From assembly GCA_004557905.1 (NCBI GenBank), contig SFFH01000059.1:1-14356 (forward strand): a DNA stretch of 14,356 bases, given 5' to 3'. A program made the position numbers and the translations under genes. Shown one piece after another: positions 1 to 6,417 of the stretch. Position 1 is the first letter of the stretch; the number at the start of each line of letters is the position of its first letter. Under the pieces are notes generated by a model that saw nothing but the letters and a program-made list of their open reading frames with translations, was not told the origin of the DNA and did no database searches. The stretch is from Clostridiales bacterium. GTDB lineage: Bacteria > Bacillota > Clostridia > Christensenellales > Aristaeellaceae.

Positions 1-189
1 ATGATCGCGGACGTGCGGCAGGACACGCGCCCCAACCTCGCCGGGGACAAGGCGGAACGCATGCGTACGCTGTTCGCCGCGCGCGAGGCGCTCTACCGCA
101 GGGCCGCGCATATCGAGTTTGACAACCGGCTGCCCCCGGCACAGTCCGCGGCGCAGCTGGCAGAACGCCTGAACGCACAGCTGCTTTGA
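1..189 (+). CDS. aroK: Shikimate kinase, C-terminal fragment (gene begins upstream of the window)
   Basis: This reading frame is open from the first base to a TGA at 187-189, and encodes the last 62 residues of a protein that starts outside the window. The segment DTRPNLAG followed by a basic helix ending in REALYRRAAHIEFDN matches the end of shikimate kinase: the arginine-proline after the lid loop, then the 'R..LY...A...D' pattern. A short C-terminal helix (AAQLAERLNAQLL) follows. Shikimate kinase phosphorylates the 3-hydroxyl of shikimate with ATP, in the cytoplasmic pathway to chorismate and aromatic amino acids. The ATP-binding P-loop and shikimate-binding residues lie upstream and cannot be checked. 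The ATG at position 1 is probably an internal methionine. It could equally be the C-terminal kinase domain of a fusion with another shikimate-pathway enzyme. Confidence 0.8.
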   Translation: MIADVRQDTRPNLAGDKAERMRTLFAAREALYRRAAHIEFDNRLPPAQSAAQLAERLNAQLL

Positions 190-202
190 GACGCGCAAAA
201 TG

Positions 203-245
203 AAGAAGGGAATCAGAGGAACAATGCCCCTCCGACTCCCTTCTT
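203..245. terminator. Bidirectional rho-independent terminator between convergent genes
   Basis: A long inverted repeat lies between the aroK stop at 189 and the mutT stop at 258. The arms are 203-219 and 229-245, with a 9-base loop. Read on the plus strand the stem has two A-C mismatches (212/236 and 215/233). On the minus strand these become G-U wobble pairs, so the stem is uninterrupted. Past the stem, the minus-strand transcript reads into a short run of four U residues (197-200). The element is therefore better suited to ending the pulA/malQ/mutT side, but probably serves both. Confidence 0.75.
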
Positions 246-257
246 TGCTTGATGCCT

Positions 258-659
258 TTATCCGGCGCTTCTTCTCCTCTTGATCTCCGCGCAGAACGCC
301 TGATCCGCCGGGCAGAAGTCGTACTCGTCGATCTCCTCCGGCGTAATCCAGCGGATATCGCTGTGCTCGAGCCTGTGCACCTCGCCCGAGGCGATTCTGC
401 TCTCGTACAGCGTCAGGTGCACCGTGAGGTCGGGGTACGCGTGCGTCACGTCCATGAACGCGCTCAGCACGCGGATATCCGCGCCCAGCTCCTCGCGGCA
501 CTCGCGCACGAGCGCCTCAGGGCCGCTCTCGCCCGGCTCGATCTTGCCGCCTGGGAACTCCCACAGGAGCGCGCGCGCCTTGTCCGGCGGCCGCTGGCAG
601 ACCAGAAAGCGATCATCTTTCCGGATGAGCGCCGCGACCACCTCAATCGTCGTTGCCAT
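258..659 (-). CDS. mutT: MutT-type Nudix hydrolase (8-oxo-dGTP diphosphatase-like)
   Basis: The product is a 133-residue single-domain Nudix protein. The Nudix box Gx5Ex7REUxEExGU runs from G38 to A60 (E44, R52-E53, E56-E57, G59), with cysteine 54 in place of the usual aliphatic residue. The preceding CQRPPDKARALLWEFPGGK segment is typical of the MutT branch, which hydrolyses oxidised dGTP to the monophosphate and pyrophosphate to prevent AT-to-CG mutations. Other (d)NTP pyrophosphohydrolases share this look, so the exact substrate is inferred. The start chosen is the ATG at 659 (MATTIEV). Longer in-frame starts only add an arginine-rich stretch that is the out-of-frame image of malQ. This start lies inside malQ, whose stop is at 643-645, giving a 17-bp overlap. 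With only weak purine-rich bases in front, translation is probably coupled to malQ. The shared terminator at 203-245 follows. Confidence 0.9.
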   Translation of the reverse strand: MATTIEVVAALIRKDDRFLVCQRPPDKARALLWEFPGGKIEPGESGPEALVRECREELGADIRVLSAFMDVTHAYPDLTVHLTLYESRIASGEVHRLEHSDIRWITPEEIDEYDFCPADQAFCAEIKRRRSAG

Positions 660-2271
660 CCGCCTTCGCCGCCTCGGCCGCAAGCTCGGCCTTGATCTCG
701 GCGCGCAGCTTTTCCTTGAGCGCCTTCTTTTCCTTGTCTTCCTCGGCAATCTTCTCGGCGGCGGCCCAGTTCATGCGGCCGTAGCGCTTGGCCAGCGCGG
801 CCAGCTCGGCGCACAGCTCGTCCGTCAGCTGGTCGGCACGCACGCGCCAGCGCCAGTTCTTGCCGACGGTGGACGGCTGATTCATGCGGCAGCTGTTGTC
901 CAGGCCCATGTAGTCCTGAATCGGGATGATGCACATGTTGGCGTTGCTCAGCATCGCCAGGCTGACGAACGGGCGGTGGATCTCCCCTGCCGGCGTGTAC
1001 GGATCGCAGAGGTACTCGCGCGCCATTTTGCGCTCTTCCTCCTTGATGCCCGCAAACCAGCCGACGATCGTCTCGTTGTCGTGCGTGCCGGTGTAGACGA
1101 CGCAGTTCTGCGGATAGTTATGCGGCAGATAGTCGTTCGCCGCGCCGGTGTCGCGGGAATCGAACGCGAACTCCAGCACCTTCATGTTCGGATAGCCGGT
1201 GTCCTTCACCAGCTTGCGCACGGAGTCGGTCATGTAGCCCAGGTCCTCCGCGATGACCGGCTTGTCGCCCAGGCACTCCTTGATGCGGTTAAACAGCGCA
1301 AGGCCCGGGCCCTTCTCCCAGTGGCCTTCGTGTGCGGTCTTGGCGCCGTAGGGAATGGAGAAGTACTCGTCAAAGCCGCGGAAGTGGTCGATGCGCACCA
1401 CATCGTAGAGCGTAAAGCTGTGCCACATGCGGGTGACCCACCAGGAGTAGTTGGTCCTCTGGTGATAGTCCCAGTCGTAGAGCGGATTGCCCCAGACCTG
1501 GCCGTCTGCGGCAAAGCCGTCCGGCGGGCAGCCCGCAATCGCCTTGGGCACGTTGTTTTCGTCGAGCTGGAACAGCTCCGGATGCGACCAGACGTCCGCG
1601 CCGTCCGGCGAGACGTAGATCGGGATATCGCCCACGATCTGGATGCCCCGGCTGTTGGCGTAGGCCTTGAGCTTCTTCCATTGCCTGTCAAACTGGAACT
1701 GCATGTACATGTGGAACTCGATGTCAAAGTACAGCTCGCGGCGGTAGTAGTCCAGCGCGTAGCCCCAGCGCAGGCGGATGTCCTGCGGCCACTCGGTCCA
1801 GATCACGCCGCCGAAGAATTCGTGCACCGCCATGAACAGCGCGTAGTCGTTCAGCCACCAGTGGTTCTCGCTCACGAACTTCTGGTAGTCCGGGTTATGG
1901 CTGATGTCGCTGCGCTCGTACGCCTTGCGCAGGAGCTTAAAGCGGTGCTCATGCAGCGCGGCATAGTCCACATCGGAGGGATTGCTGCCAAAGTCGACCG
2001 CGTCGATCTCCTCCTGCGTGAGCACACCCTCCTCCACCAGCGCCTCCAGGCTGATGAAGTACGGATTGCCGGCAAACGCGGAGAACGCCTGGTACGGCGA
2101 ATCGCTCGACGCGCCGTAGCTGGTCGCGCCCAGCGGCAGAATCTGCCAGTAGGTCTGTCCGGCGCGGGCCAGCCAGTCCACAAAATCATACGCTTCCTGA
2201 GAGAAGCAGCCGATGCCGTATTTGGAGGGCAGGCTGGTCACGGAAAGCAGAACGCCAGCGGAACGTTTCAT
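643..2271 (-). CDS. malQ: 4-alpha-glucanotransferase (amylomaltase), GH77
   Basis: This 542-residue cytoplasmic enzyme transfers alpha-1,4-glucan segments between maltodextrins, releasing glucose and building longer chains. It starts with the family signature GVLLSVTSLPSKYGIG (residues 6-21). The GH77 catalytic residues are all present: nucleophile D295 in RIDHFRGF, acid/base E342 in IAEDLG, and transition-state D398 in GTHDNE. Their spacing matches Thermus amylomaltase. DSPYQ (57-61), GDIPIYV (214-220) and the PPDGFAADGQVWGNPLYDW region (249-267) are also typical. An unusual lysine/glutamate/alanine-rich tail, roughly residues 505-542, extends past the conserved NWAAAE. The start is set by AAAGGAGA at 2279-2286, seven bases before the ATG; an in-frame ATG at 2337 has no ribosome binding site. 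The gene has its own promoter at 2441-2469 although pulA lies just upstream on the same strand, and mutT overlaps its end. Confidence 0.96.
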   Translation of the reverse strand: MKRSAGVLLSVTSLPSKYGIGCFSQEAYDFVDWLARAGQTYWQILPLGATSYGASSDSPYQAFSAFAGNPYFISLEALVEEGVLTQEEIDAVDFGSNPSDVDYAALHEHRFKLLRKAYERSDISHNPDYQKFVSENHWWLNDYALFMAVHEFFGGVIWTEWPQDIRLRWGYALDYYRRELYFDIEFHMYMQFQFDRQWKKLKAYANSRGIQIVGDIPIYVSPDGADVWSHPELFQLDENNVPKAIAGCPPDGFAADGQVWGNPLYDWDYHQRTNYSWWVTRMWHSFTLYDVVRIDHFRGFDEYFSIPYGAKTAHEGHWEKGPGLALFNRIKECLGDKPVIAEDLGYMTDSVRKLVKDTGYPNMKVLEFAFDSRDTGAANDYLPHNYPQNCVVYTGTHDNETIVGWFAGIKEEERKMAREYLCDPYTPAGEIHRPFVSLAMLSNANMCIIPIQDYMGLDNSCRMNQPSTVGKNWRWRVRADQLTDELCAELAALAKRYGRMNWAAAEKIAEEDKEKKALKEKLRAEIKAELAAEAAKADGNDD

Positions 2272-2278
2272 ACGCAAA

Positions 2279-2286
2279 TCTCCTTT
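2279..2286 (-). promoter_or_regulatory. malQ ribosome binding site that fixes the start
   Basis: AAAGGAGA on the minus strand lies seven bases before the ATG at 2271. It decides for that start over the in-frame ATG at 2337, which has only GC-rich sequence in front of it. A 7-bp hairpin (arms 2289-2295 and 2308-2314) stands three bases upstream of this site. Confidence 0.8.
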
Positions 2287-2288
2287 AT

Positions 2289-2314
2289 CGCCGCTCCTGT
2301 CGCGCGCAGCGGCG
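2289..2314 (-). promoter_or_regulatory. SD-proximal hairpin in the malQ leader
   Basis: On the minus strand CGCCGCT (2308-2314) and AGCGGCG (2289-2295) form a perfect 7-bp stem with a 12-base loop, ending just upstream of the Shine-Dalgarno sequence. The same CGCCGCT word also forms part of the terminator-like hairpin at 2380-2403, so the SD-proximal arm could pair with either copy. GC-rich sequence makes such matches easy to find by chance, so a regulatory role is only inferred. Confidence 0.35.
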
Positions 2315-2346
2315 GATCGATTTCCGGCAGTGGGCATGCGCGTCCG

Positions 2347-2371
2347 AACGTTTCGGAAACGTTTCCAAACG
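2347..2371. promoter_or_regulatory. LacI-family or CcpA (cre)-type operator in the malQ leader
   Basis: Two overlapping inverted repeats are visible: AACGTTTC-G-GAAACGTT (2347-2363) and the perfect 12-bp palindrome GGAAACGTTTCC (2355-2366), followed by AAACG to 2371. The CGTTT half-site recurs 11 bp apart, about one helical turn. Palindromes centred on CG with flanking AAA/TTT are the usual targets of LacI-family regulators. The minus-strand bases TTGGAAACGTTTCCGA fit the Bacillus cre consensus WTGNAANCGNWNNCAW with one mismatch. The site lies about 65-90 bases after the predicted transcription start, so binding would act as a roadblock. The regulator itself (CcpA, a MalR-like protein or another) is not in this window. 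Confidence 0.6.
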
Positions 2372-2379
2372 AGCCCTTC

Positions 2380-2403
2380 AAAAACGCCGCGAGCGGCGCT
2401 TTC
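2380..2403 (-). terminator. Terminator-like hairpin in the malQ leader (possible attenuator or pulA terminator)
   Basis: On the minus strand a stem AAAGCGCCG / CGGCGTTTT (one G-U pair) closes a CTCG loop and runs straight into a T tract of five, the standard form of a rho-independent terminator. It lies roughly 30-55 bases after the predicted malQ transcription start and well before malQ. It is also the only terminator-like element between pulA and malQ, so it may stop pulA transcripts, attenuate malQ transcripts, or both. Confidence 0.6.
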
Positions 2404-2440
2404 AAATATAAACCCTCTGTCCTTGTTCTGTCATAAATCC

Positions 2441-2469
2441 AATATAGTACATTTTCAGGCATTTTTCAA
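2441..2469 (-). promoter_or_regulatory. Sigma-A promoter of malQ
   Basis: On the minus strand a -35 box TTGAAA (2464-2469) and a -10 box TATATT (2441-2446) are separated by exactly 17 bp in an AT-rich island. The predicted start is near 2434, giving a leader of about 160 bases before malQ. The promoter begins 31 bp after the pulA stop codon. Confidence 0.75.
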
Positions 2470-2499
2470 GGGGGTTTTTGAACTTCCGGGAAAACCTTG

Positions 2500-4452
2500 T
2501 CACAGCAGGCCGAAAACCGTCATCGAAACCGGCGCGAGCATGGTCTCTCCCTCAGCCGCTTTGGGCTTTTTCCACAGGAAGCTGCTCTCCCCGTCGCACA
2601 GCACCGACCAGCGGCCCTGCGGCAGCGAAAGCGTGCAGGCCTCGCCGTCCGTGTTGACCGCCAGCAGAATCTGCGCCCAGCGGCTGTCTGCGCCGCCGTT
2701 GTCAAGCCGCACCGCCGCCGCGCGCGGCGTGATTTCGGCCACTTCCAGCAGCCGCTCTCCCGCGCGCTCGCCCTTGTCGCACAGGCACGGCAGCTGTTTG
2801 CGCAGCGCGATGAGCCCGCGGTAATACGCCGCCAGATCGCGGAAGCGCACCGTGCGCCGCCAGTCGAGCCGGTTGATGCGCAGCGGGGCGTTGTAGCTGT
2901 TGCGCATGCCCAGCTTGGTGCGCCCAAAGTCCTCGCCGGAGAGCATGAACAGGCGCCCCTGACAGCAGAAGGTGATCGCCGCGGCCAGCTTGTTCGCGCG
3001 CACGATCTCCTCCTGACGGGGCGCAAAGTGCCGCCCGTCGCCCAGCGCATACACCAGCTTGTCCCAGAGCGTCCAGTCATCGTGCGAGGAAACATAGCTG
3101 ACCGTCTGCGAGGGCGCCAGGAAGGGCAGCCCCGGCCCCGACCAGCCGCGCACACAGCAGGCCAGCCACGCCGCGTTGAAATCGCCCTCGCTGGCAAAGC
3201 CCCTGCTCCGGGGATCGTACAGCCCGCCGCGCACCGCGTCGCGCGTGTCGTCGCAGAACGCGCCGATCTGCGCGTCCAGCAGGGCCATGTTGCCCTTGTG
3301 GCACAGCGGCGTGCCCGGGCGCTCGGCGGTGGGGCCGCCGCTCCACGGCTCGCCGAAGACCAGCTTTTCTCCCTCGCCGTAGCGCTCATCGAGCGCCCGA
3401 CGGATGCGGTTCATCAGCGGCGCGTCCAGCAGGCCCATCAGGTCAAACCGGAAGCCGTCGATGTGGTACTCCTCCGCCCAGTAGAGCACGGAATCGAGGA
3501 TGTACCGGGCACACATGCTGCGCTCGCTGGCCAGCTCGCTGCCGCAGCCGGAGCCGTTTGACGCGCTGCCGTCCGCGTTCTGCCGGAAGAAATACCACGG
3601 AACGCTGCCAAAGAGGCACGAGCCCTCCAGCCATTGCACATGGTTGTAGACCACATCCATGATCACGCGCAGGCCGCTTTGGTGCAGAGCCTGCACAGCC
3701 TCCTTGAGCTCGCGGATGCGCACCTCGCCATGGAACGGGTCGGTTGCATACGAGCCCTCCGGCACGCTGTGGTTCACCGGATCATAGCCCCAGTTGAACG
3801 CCGCCGGACGGCCCGCCTCGTCCACAGAGCCAAAGTCCTGCACCGGCATCAGCTCCACATGCGTGAAACCCTGGCGCTTGAGGTAGGCCACGCAGGTCGG
3901 ATGCCTGCCCTTCCCGTCGAGCGTGGTGTCTGTCAGCGTCAGCGCCTTGTACTTGCCGCGGTACGCCTCGGGCACGCCGCTGTGCGGGTCGGCGGAAAAG
4001 TCCCCCACGTGAATCTCGCAGATCACGTCCTCGCTTCCCCTGGCGGGCGCGCGGTCGCGCGCCCAGCCCGGCGGGTTGGTGCGCGGCAGGTCCACGACCA
4101 TGGAGCGCACGCCGTTCACGCCGCAGGCCCTCGCGTACGGGTCGGCGATGAACCGCGTCACGCCGTCCACCATCACGTCGTAGCCATAGTACACGCCGTG
4201 AAGGTTCTCGCCCGTCTCCCAGGTCCACAGGCCGCGCTCCCCGCGCACGAGCTCGTGCGCGGCATAGGCCCAGCCCTCGTGGCCGCTATGATGCAGGTAC
4301 AGCGTCACGCGCTCGGCCGTCGGGGCCCAGAGCGCAAAGCGCGTGCCCTGCGGCGTCACAAAGGCCCCCAGCGGCGCATCGCAATGAAACTCATTCTCAA
4401 AGTCTTTGGAATCAAAGACCGCTTTCAGCGCAGCTGCGCGCATGTTCTTCAT
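2500..4452 (-). CDS. pulA: Type I pullulanase (alpha-1,6 debranching enzyme), CBM48-GH13
   Basis: The 650-residue product hydrolyses alpha-1,6 branch points in pullulan, glycogen or branched maltodextrins. An N-terminal CBM48-like domain (about residues 28-110; LGAFVTPQGTRFALWAPTAERV) precedes the GH13 barrel. The type I pullulanase signature FNWGYDP is at 219-225, followed by PEGSY. Conserved region DVVYNH is at 266-271, nucleophile D337 in DGFRFDLMG, acid/base E368 in FGEPW, and third acid D458 in SSHDDWTLWDK, where the usual HDN reads HDD. A C-terminal beta-domain completes a normal-length protein. There is no signal peptide, so it should be cytoplasmic and act on imported branched dextrins or stored glycogen. 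The ATG at 4452 follows GGGAGAG (4461-4467); ATG at 4443 is a possible alternative. The next gene on this strand is malQ, a natural partner. It is divergent from pgi. Confidence 0.94.
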   Translation of the reverse strand: MKNMRAAALKAVFDSKDFENEFHCDAPLGAFVTPQGTRFALWAPTAERVTLYLHHSGHEGWAYAAHELVRGERGLWTWETGENLHGVYYGYDVMVDGVTRFIADPYARACGVNGVRSMVVDLPRTNPPGWARDRAPARGSEDVICEIHVGDFSADPHSGVPEAYRGKYKALTLTDTTLDGKGRHPTCVAYLKRQGFTHVELMPVQDFGSVDEAGRPAAFNWGYDPVNHSVPEGSYATDPFHGEVRIRELKEAVQALHQSGLRVIMDVVYNHVQWLEGSCLFGSVPWYFFRQNADGSASNGSGCGSELASERSMCARYILDSVLYWAEEYHIDGFRFDLMGLLDAPLMNRIRRALDERYGEGEKLVFGEPWSGGPTAERPGTPLCHKGNMALLDAQIGAFCDDTRDAVRGGLYDPRSRGFASEGDFNAAWLACCVRGWSGPGLPFLAPSQTVSYVSSHDDWTLWDKLVYALGDGRHFAPRQEEIVRANKLAAAITFCCQGRLFMLSGEDFGRTKLGMRNSYNAPLRINRLDWRRTVRFRDLAAYYRGLIALRKQLPCLCDKGERAGERLLEVAEITPRAAAVRLDNGGADSRWAQILLAVNTDGEACTLSLPQGRWSVLCDGESSFLWKKPKAAEGETMLAPVSMTVFGLL

Positions 4453-4482
4453 CAGGCTTTCTCTCCCGGATTTTCTTCCGAC

Positions 4483-4511
4483 AGTATACCCCGTTTTCTG
4501 CCTGCGCGCAA
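4483..4511 (-). promoter_or_regulatory. Probable sigma-A promoter of pulA
   Basis: On the minus strand a -10 box TATACT (4483-4488) follows a -35 box TTGCGC (4506-4511) at a 17-bp spacing. The predicted start is about 24 bases before the pulA ATG. The -35 box is weaker than that of pgi, which suggests lower basal strength or a need for an activator. Confidence 0.6.
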
Positions 4512-4547
4512 GATATGCACTTTCTTTTTCAAACGCCGCAGATTTCC

Positions 4548-4576
4548 TTGAAATTTGGTTGGATTGCTAGTATAAT
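4548..4576 (+). promoter_or_regulatory. Strong sigma-A promoter of pgi
   Basis: TTGAAA (4548-4553), a 17-bp spacer and a perfect TATAAT (4571-4576), followed by a run of T, make this near-consensus. The predicted start is close to 4583, giving a leader of about 50 bases. It is back-to-back with the pulA promoter; the two -35 boxes are only 36 bp apart. Confidence 0.85.
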
Positions 4577-4634
4577 TTTTTTGTATTTGTCCGTCAAGCA
4601 TTCACTTTCGCAAAGAATGAGGAGGATTTTCACC

Positions 4635-6215
4635 ATGACCGCTTGGAAAAACATGGATACCCTGGCCGCTTATCAGGACCTGATGAACGCCCCGAAGGTC
4701 GATCTCGCCGCCGCGATGTCCGGCGAAAACGGCGCGCAGCGCGTGCGCCGCTACACCGTGCCCATGGGCGCGGGGCTTGATTTCAACTTCGGCGCGCGTC
4801 CGGTGGACGACGGCATTCTGTCCATCCTGGCCAGCTTCGCCAAGGAGGCGCAGCTGACCGAGAAGTTTGCCGAGCTGTACAATGGCGCGGTCATCAACAC
4901 CGGCGAAAACCGCCGCGTGCTGCATCACCTGTGCCGCGGCCAGCTGGGCGAGGCGGTGGTCGCCGACGGCGTCGACAAGCGCGCCTTCTATGTCGAGCAG
5001 CAGGCCCGCATCGCGGAGCTGGCCCGCAAGGTGCACGCCGGTGAGATCACCAACGCTGCGGGCGAGAAGTTCACCACCGTCGTGCAGATCGGCATCGGCG
5101 GCAGCGACCTGGGCCCCCGCGCGATGTACCTGGCGCTGGAGAACTGGGCCAGGGTCAACGGCACGCTCAAGATGAAGGCCGAGTTCATCAGCAACGTCGA
5201 CCCCGATGACGCCGCGGGCGTGCTCAGCAAAATCGACGTGGCGCACGCGCTGTTCGTGCTCGTCTCCAAGTCCGGCACGACGCTGGAGACGCTGACCAAC
5301 GAGTCCTTTGTCAAGGACGCGCTGGCCAAGGCGGGCCTCGATGCCTCCAGGCACATGATCGCCGTCACCAGTGAGACCTCTCCGCTGGCCAAGAGCTCCG
5401 ATTATCTCGCCGCCTTCTTCATGGACGACTTCATCGGCGGCCGCTACTCCTCCACCTCCGCCGTCGGCGGCGCAGTGCTGTCCCTGGCGTTTGGCCCGGA
5501 GGTCTTCGCGCAGTTCCTCGAGGGCGCTGCCGAGGCGGACAGGCTCGCCAAGAACGAGGACCTGCTGAAGAATCCGGCCATGCTCGACGCGCTGATCGGC
5601 GTGTACGAGCGCAACGTGCTCGGCTATCCGAACACCGCCGTGCTGCCGTATTCCCAGGCGCTCAGCCGCTTCCCGGCGCACCTGCAGCAGCTGGACATGG
5701 AGTCCAACGGCAAGTCCGTCAACCGCTTCGGCGAGCCGGTTGACTACGTGACCGGCCCGGTCATCTTCGGCGAGCCGGGCACCAACGGCCAGCACTCCTT
5801 CTATCAGCTGCTGCATCAGGGCACGGACATCGTGCCGCTGCAGTTCGTCGGCTTCCGCAACAGCCAGATGGACACCGACGTCGTCATTCAGGGCAGCACC
5901 AGCCAGCAGAAGCTCTGCGCGAACGTCGCCGCGCAGATCGTCGCCTTCGCCTGCGGCAAGGCCGACGACAACCGCAACAAGTACTTCGCCGGCGGCCGTC
6001 CCTCCAGCATCATCATCGGCGAAAAGCTGACCCCGCAGGCGCTCGGCGCGCTGCTGGCGCACTTTGAGAACAAGGTCATGTTCCAGGGCTTTGCGTGGAA
6101 CCTGAACAGCTTTGACCAGGAGGGCGTGCAGCTGGGCAAGGTGCTGGCCAAGCGCGTGCTGGCGCACGACACCGACGGCGCGCTCAAGGTGTACAGCGAA
6201 CTGCTCAACATCTGA
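4635..6215 (+). CDS. pgi: Glucose-6-phosphate isomerase
   Basis: This 526-residue cytoplasmic enzyme interconverts glucose-6-phosphate and fructose-6-phosphate, feeding sugars from the neighbouring dextrin and galactoside enzymes into glycolysis once they are phosphorylated. Phosphate-binding elements are GIGGSDLG (153-160) and SKSGTT (211-216). Catalytic residues by family comparison are R270 in FIGGRYS, E356 in DMESNGK, H387 in NGQHSFYQ and K502 in the C-terminal segment SFDQEGVQLGK. That segment is a version of the PGI signature with Q in place of the usual E before the spacing to K. The length fits the bacterial form. GAGGAGGA (4619-4626) eight bases before the ATG at 4635 sets the start; the frame stays open upstream to 4515, but that would place the start before the promoter. 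It is transcribed alone from a strong promoter and ends at a strong terminator, so it is probably a highly expressed single-gene unit. Confidence 0.97.
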   Translation: MTAWKNMDTLAAYQDLMNAPKVDLAAAMSGENGAQRVRRYTVPMGAGLDFNFGARPVDDGILSILASFAKEAQLTEKFAELYNGAVINTGENRRVLHHLCRGQLGEAVVADGVDKRAFYVEQQARIAELARKVHAGEITNAAGEKFTTVVQIGIGGSDLGPRAMYLALENWARVNGTLKMKAEFISNVDPDDAAGVLSKIDVAHALFVLVSKSGTTLETLTNESFVKDALAKAGLDASRHMIAVTSETSPLAKSSDYLAAFFMDDFIGGRYSSTSAVGGAVLSLAFGPEVFAQFLEGAAEADRLAKNEDLLKNPAMLDALIGVYERNVLGYPNTAVLPYSQALSRFPAHLQQLDMESNGKSVNRFGEPVDYVTGPVIFGEPGTNGQHSFYQLLHQGTDIVPLQFVGFRNSQMDTDVVIQGSTSQQKLCANVAAQIVAFACGKADDNRNKYFAGGRPSSIIIGEKLTPQALGALLAHFENKVMFQGFAWNLNSFDQEGVQLGKVLAKRVLAHDTDGALKVYSELLNI

Positions 6216-6296
6216 GACCTGCTTTCAGCCGCGTGCGTCCGGGATGAGGAGCGCATGCGCTGGCGGATGATTCCGTTCATCCGGTAAGTCTATGCC

Positions 6297-6337
6297 AAGC
6301 GCCTCCGGCCGCAGATCACCTGCCCGGAGGCGCTTTT
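6297..6337 (+). terminator. Rho-independent terminator of pgi
   Basis: A perfect 12-bp stem, AAGCGCCTCCGG (6297-6308) with CCGGAGGCGCTT (6324-6335), closes a 15-base loop and ends in TTTT (6334-6337). It is about 80 bp after the pgi stop and just before the promoter of the next gene. The intervening 6216-6296 holds another short hairpin (6264-6270 with 6277-6283, 7 bp, no T tract) and no gene. Confidence 0.9.
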
Positions 6338-6354
6338 CCATGCCCGCCTGCAAA

Positions 6355-6383
6355 TTGACTTTCTCCGCCCGAGCGGCTATACT
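6355..6383 (+). promoter_or_regulatory. Sigma-A promoter of the MATE/GH42 operon
   Basis: TTGACT (6355-6360), a 17-bp spacer and TATACT (6378-6383) make a near-consensus promoter. The predicted start is around 6390, less than 30 bases before the MATE start codon. No operator-like palindrome was seen in this short leader. Confidence 0.8.
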
Positions 6384-6417
6384 GTAGCCATCCACTGTTT
6401 GCGAAAGAAGGTCCTCC

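Noticed and set aside
660..749. N-terminally extended MutT start at 749
   Set aside because: The extra 30 residues are nearly all arginine, proline and serine, being malQ read out of frame. MATTIEV at 659 is the normal Nudix start.
2272..2337. Upstream in-frame ATG for malQ at 2337
   Set aside because: It has no ribosome binding site. AAAGGAGA at 2279-2286 points to 2271, and the family starts at that methionine.
424..2436. 670-codon open frame on the plus strand opposite malQ and mutT
   Set aside because: It is antisense to genes with intact catalytic motifs, and its residues are low-complexity V/A/R/H/L. In GC-rich DNA with biased third positions, long antisense frames stay open by default.
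2473..2496. GGTTTT/AAAACC inverted repeat after pulA as a pulA terminator
   Set aside because: It is a weak six-pair stem, mostly A-T, with no T tract behind it on the minus strand.
2497..4551. Plus-strand open frames opposite pulA (2497-3561 and 3634-4551)
   Set aside because: They show no recognisable motif, have shadow-type composition, and the opposite strand encodes a full-length pullulanase.
4515..4634. Extended pgi start at 4515
   Set aside because: It lies upstream of the near-consensus promoter and lacks a ribosome binding site; the ATG at 4635 has GAGGAGGA in front.
4602..6167. 521-codon minus-strand frame opposite pgi
   Set aside because: It is the antisense image of pgi, with no family motif and no ribosome binding site or promoter of its own.
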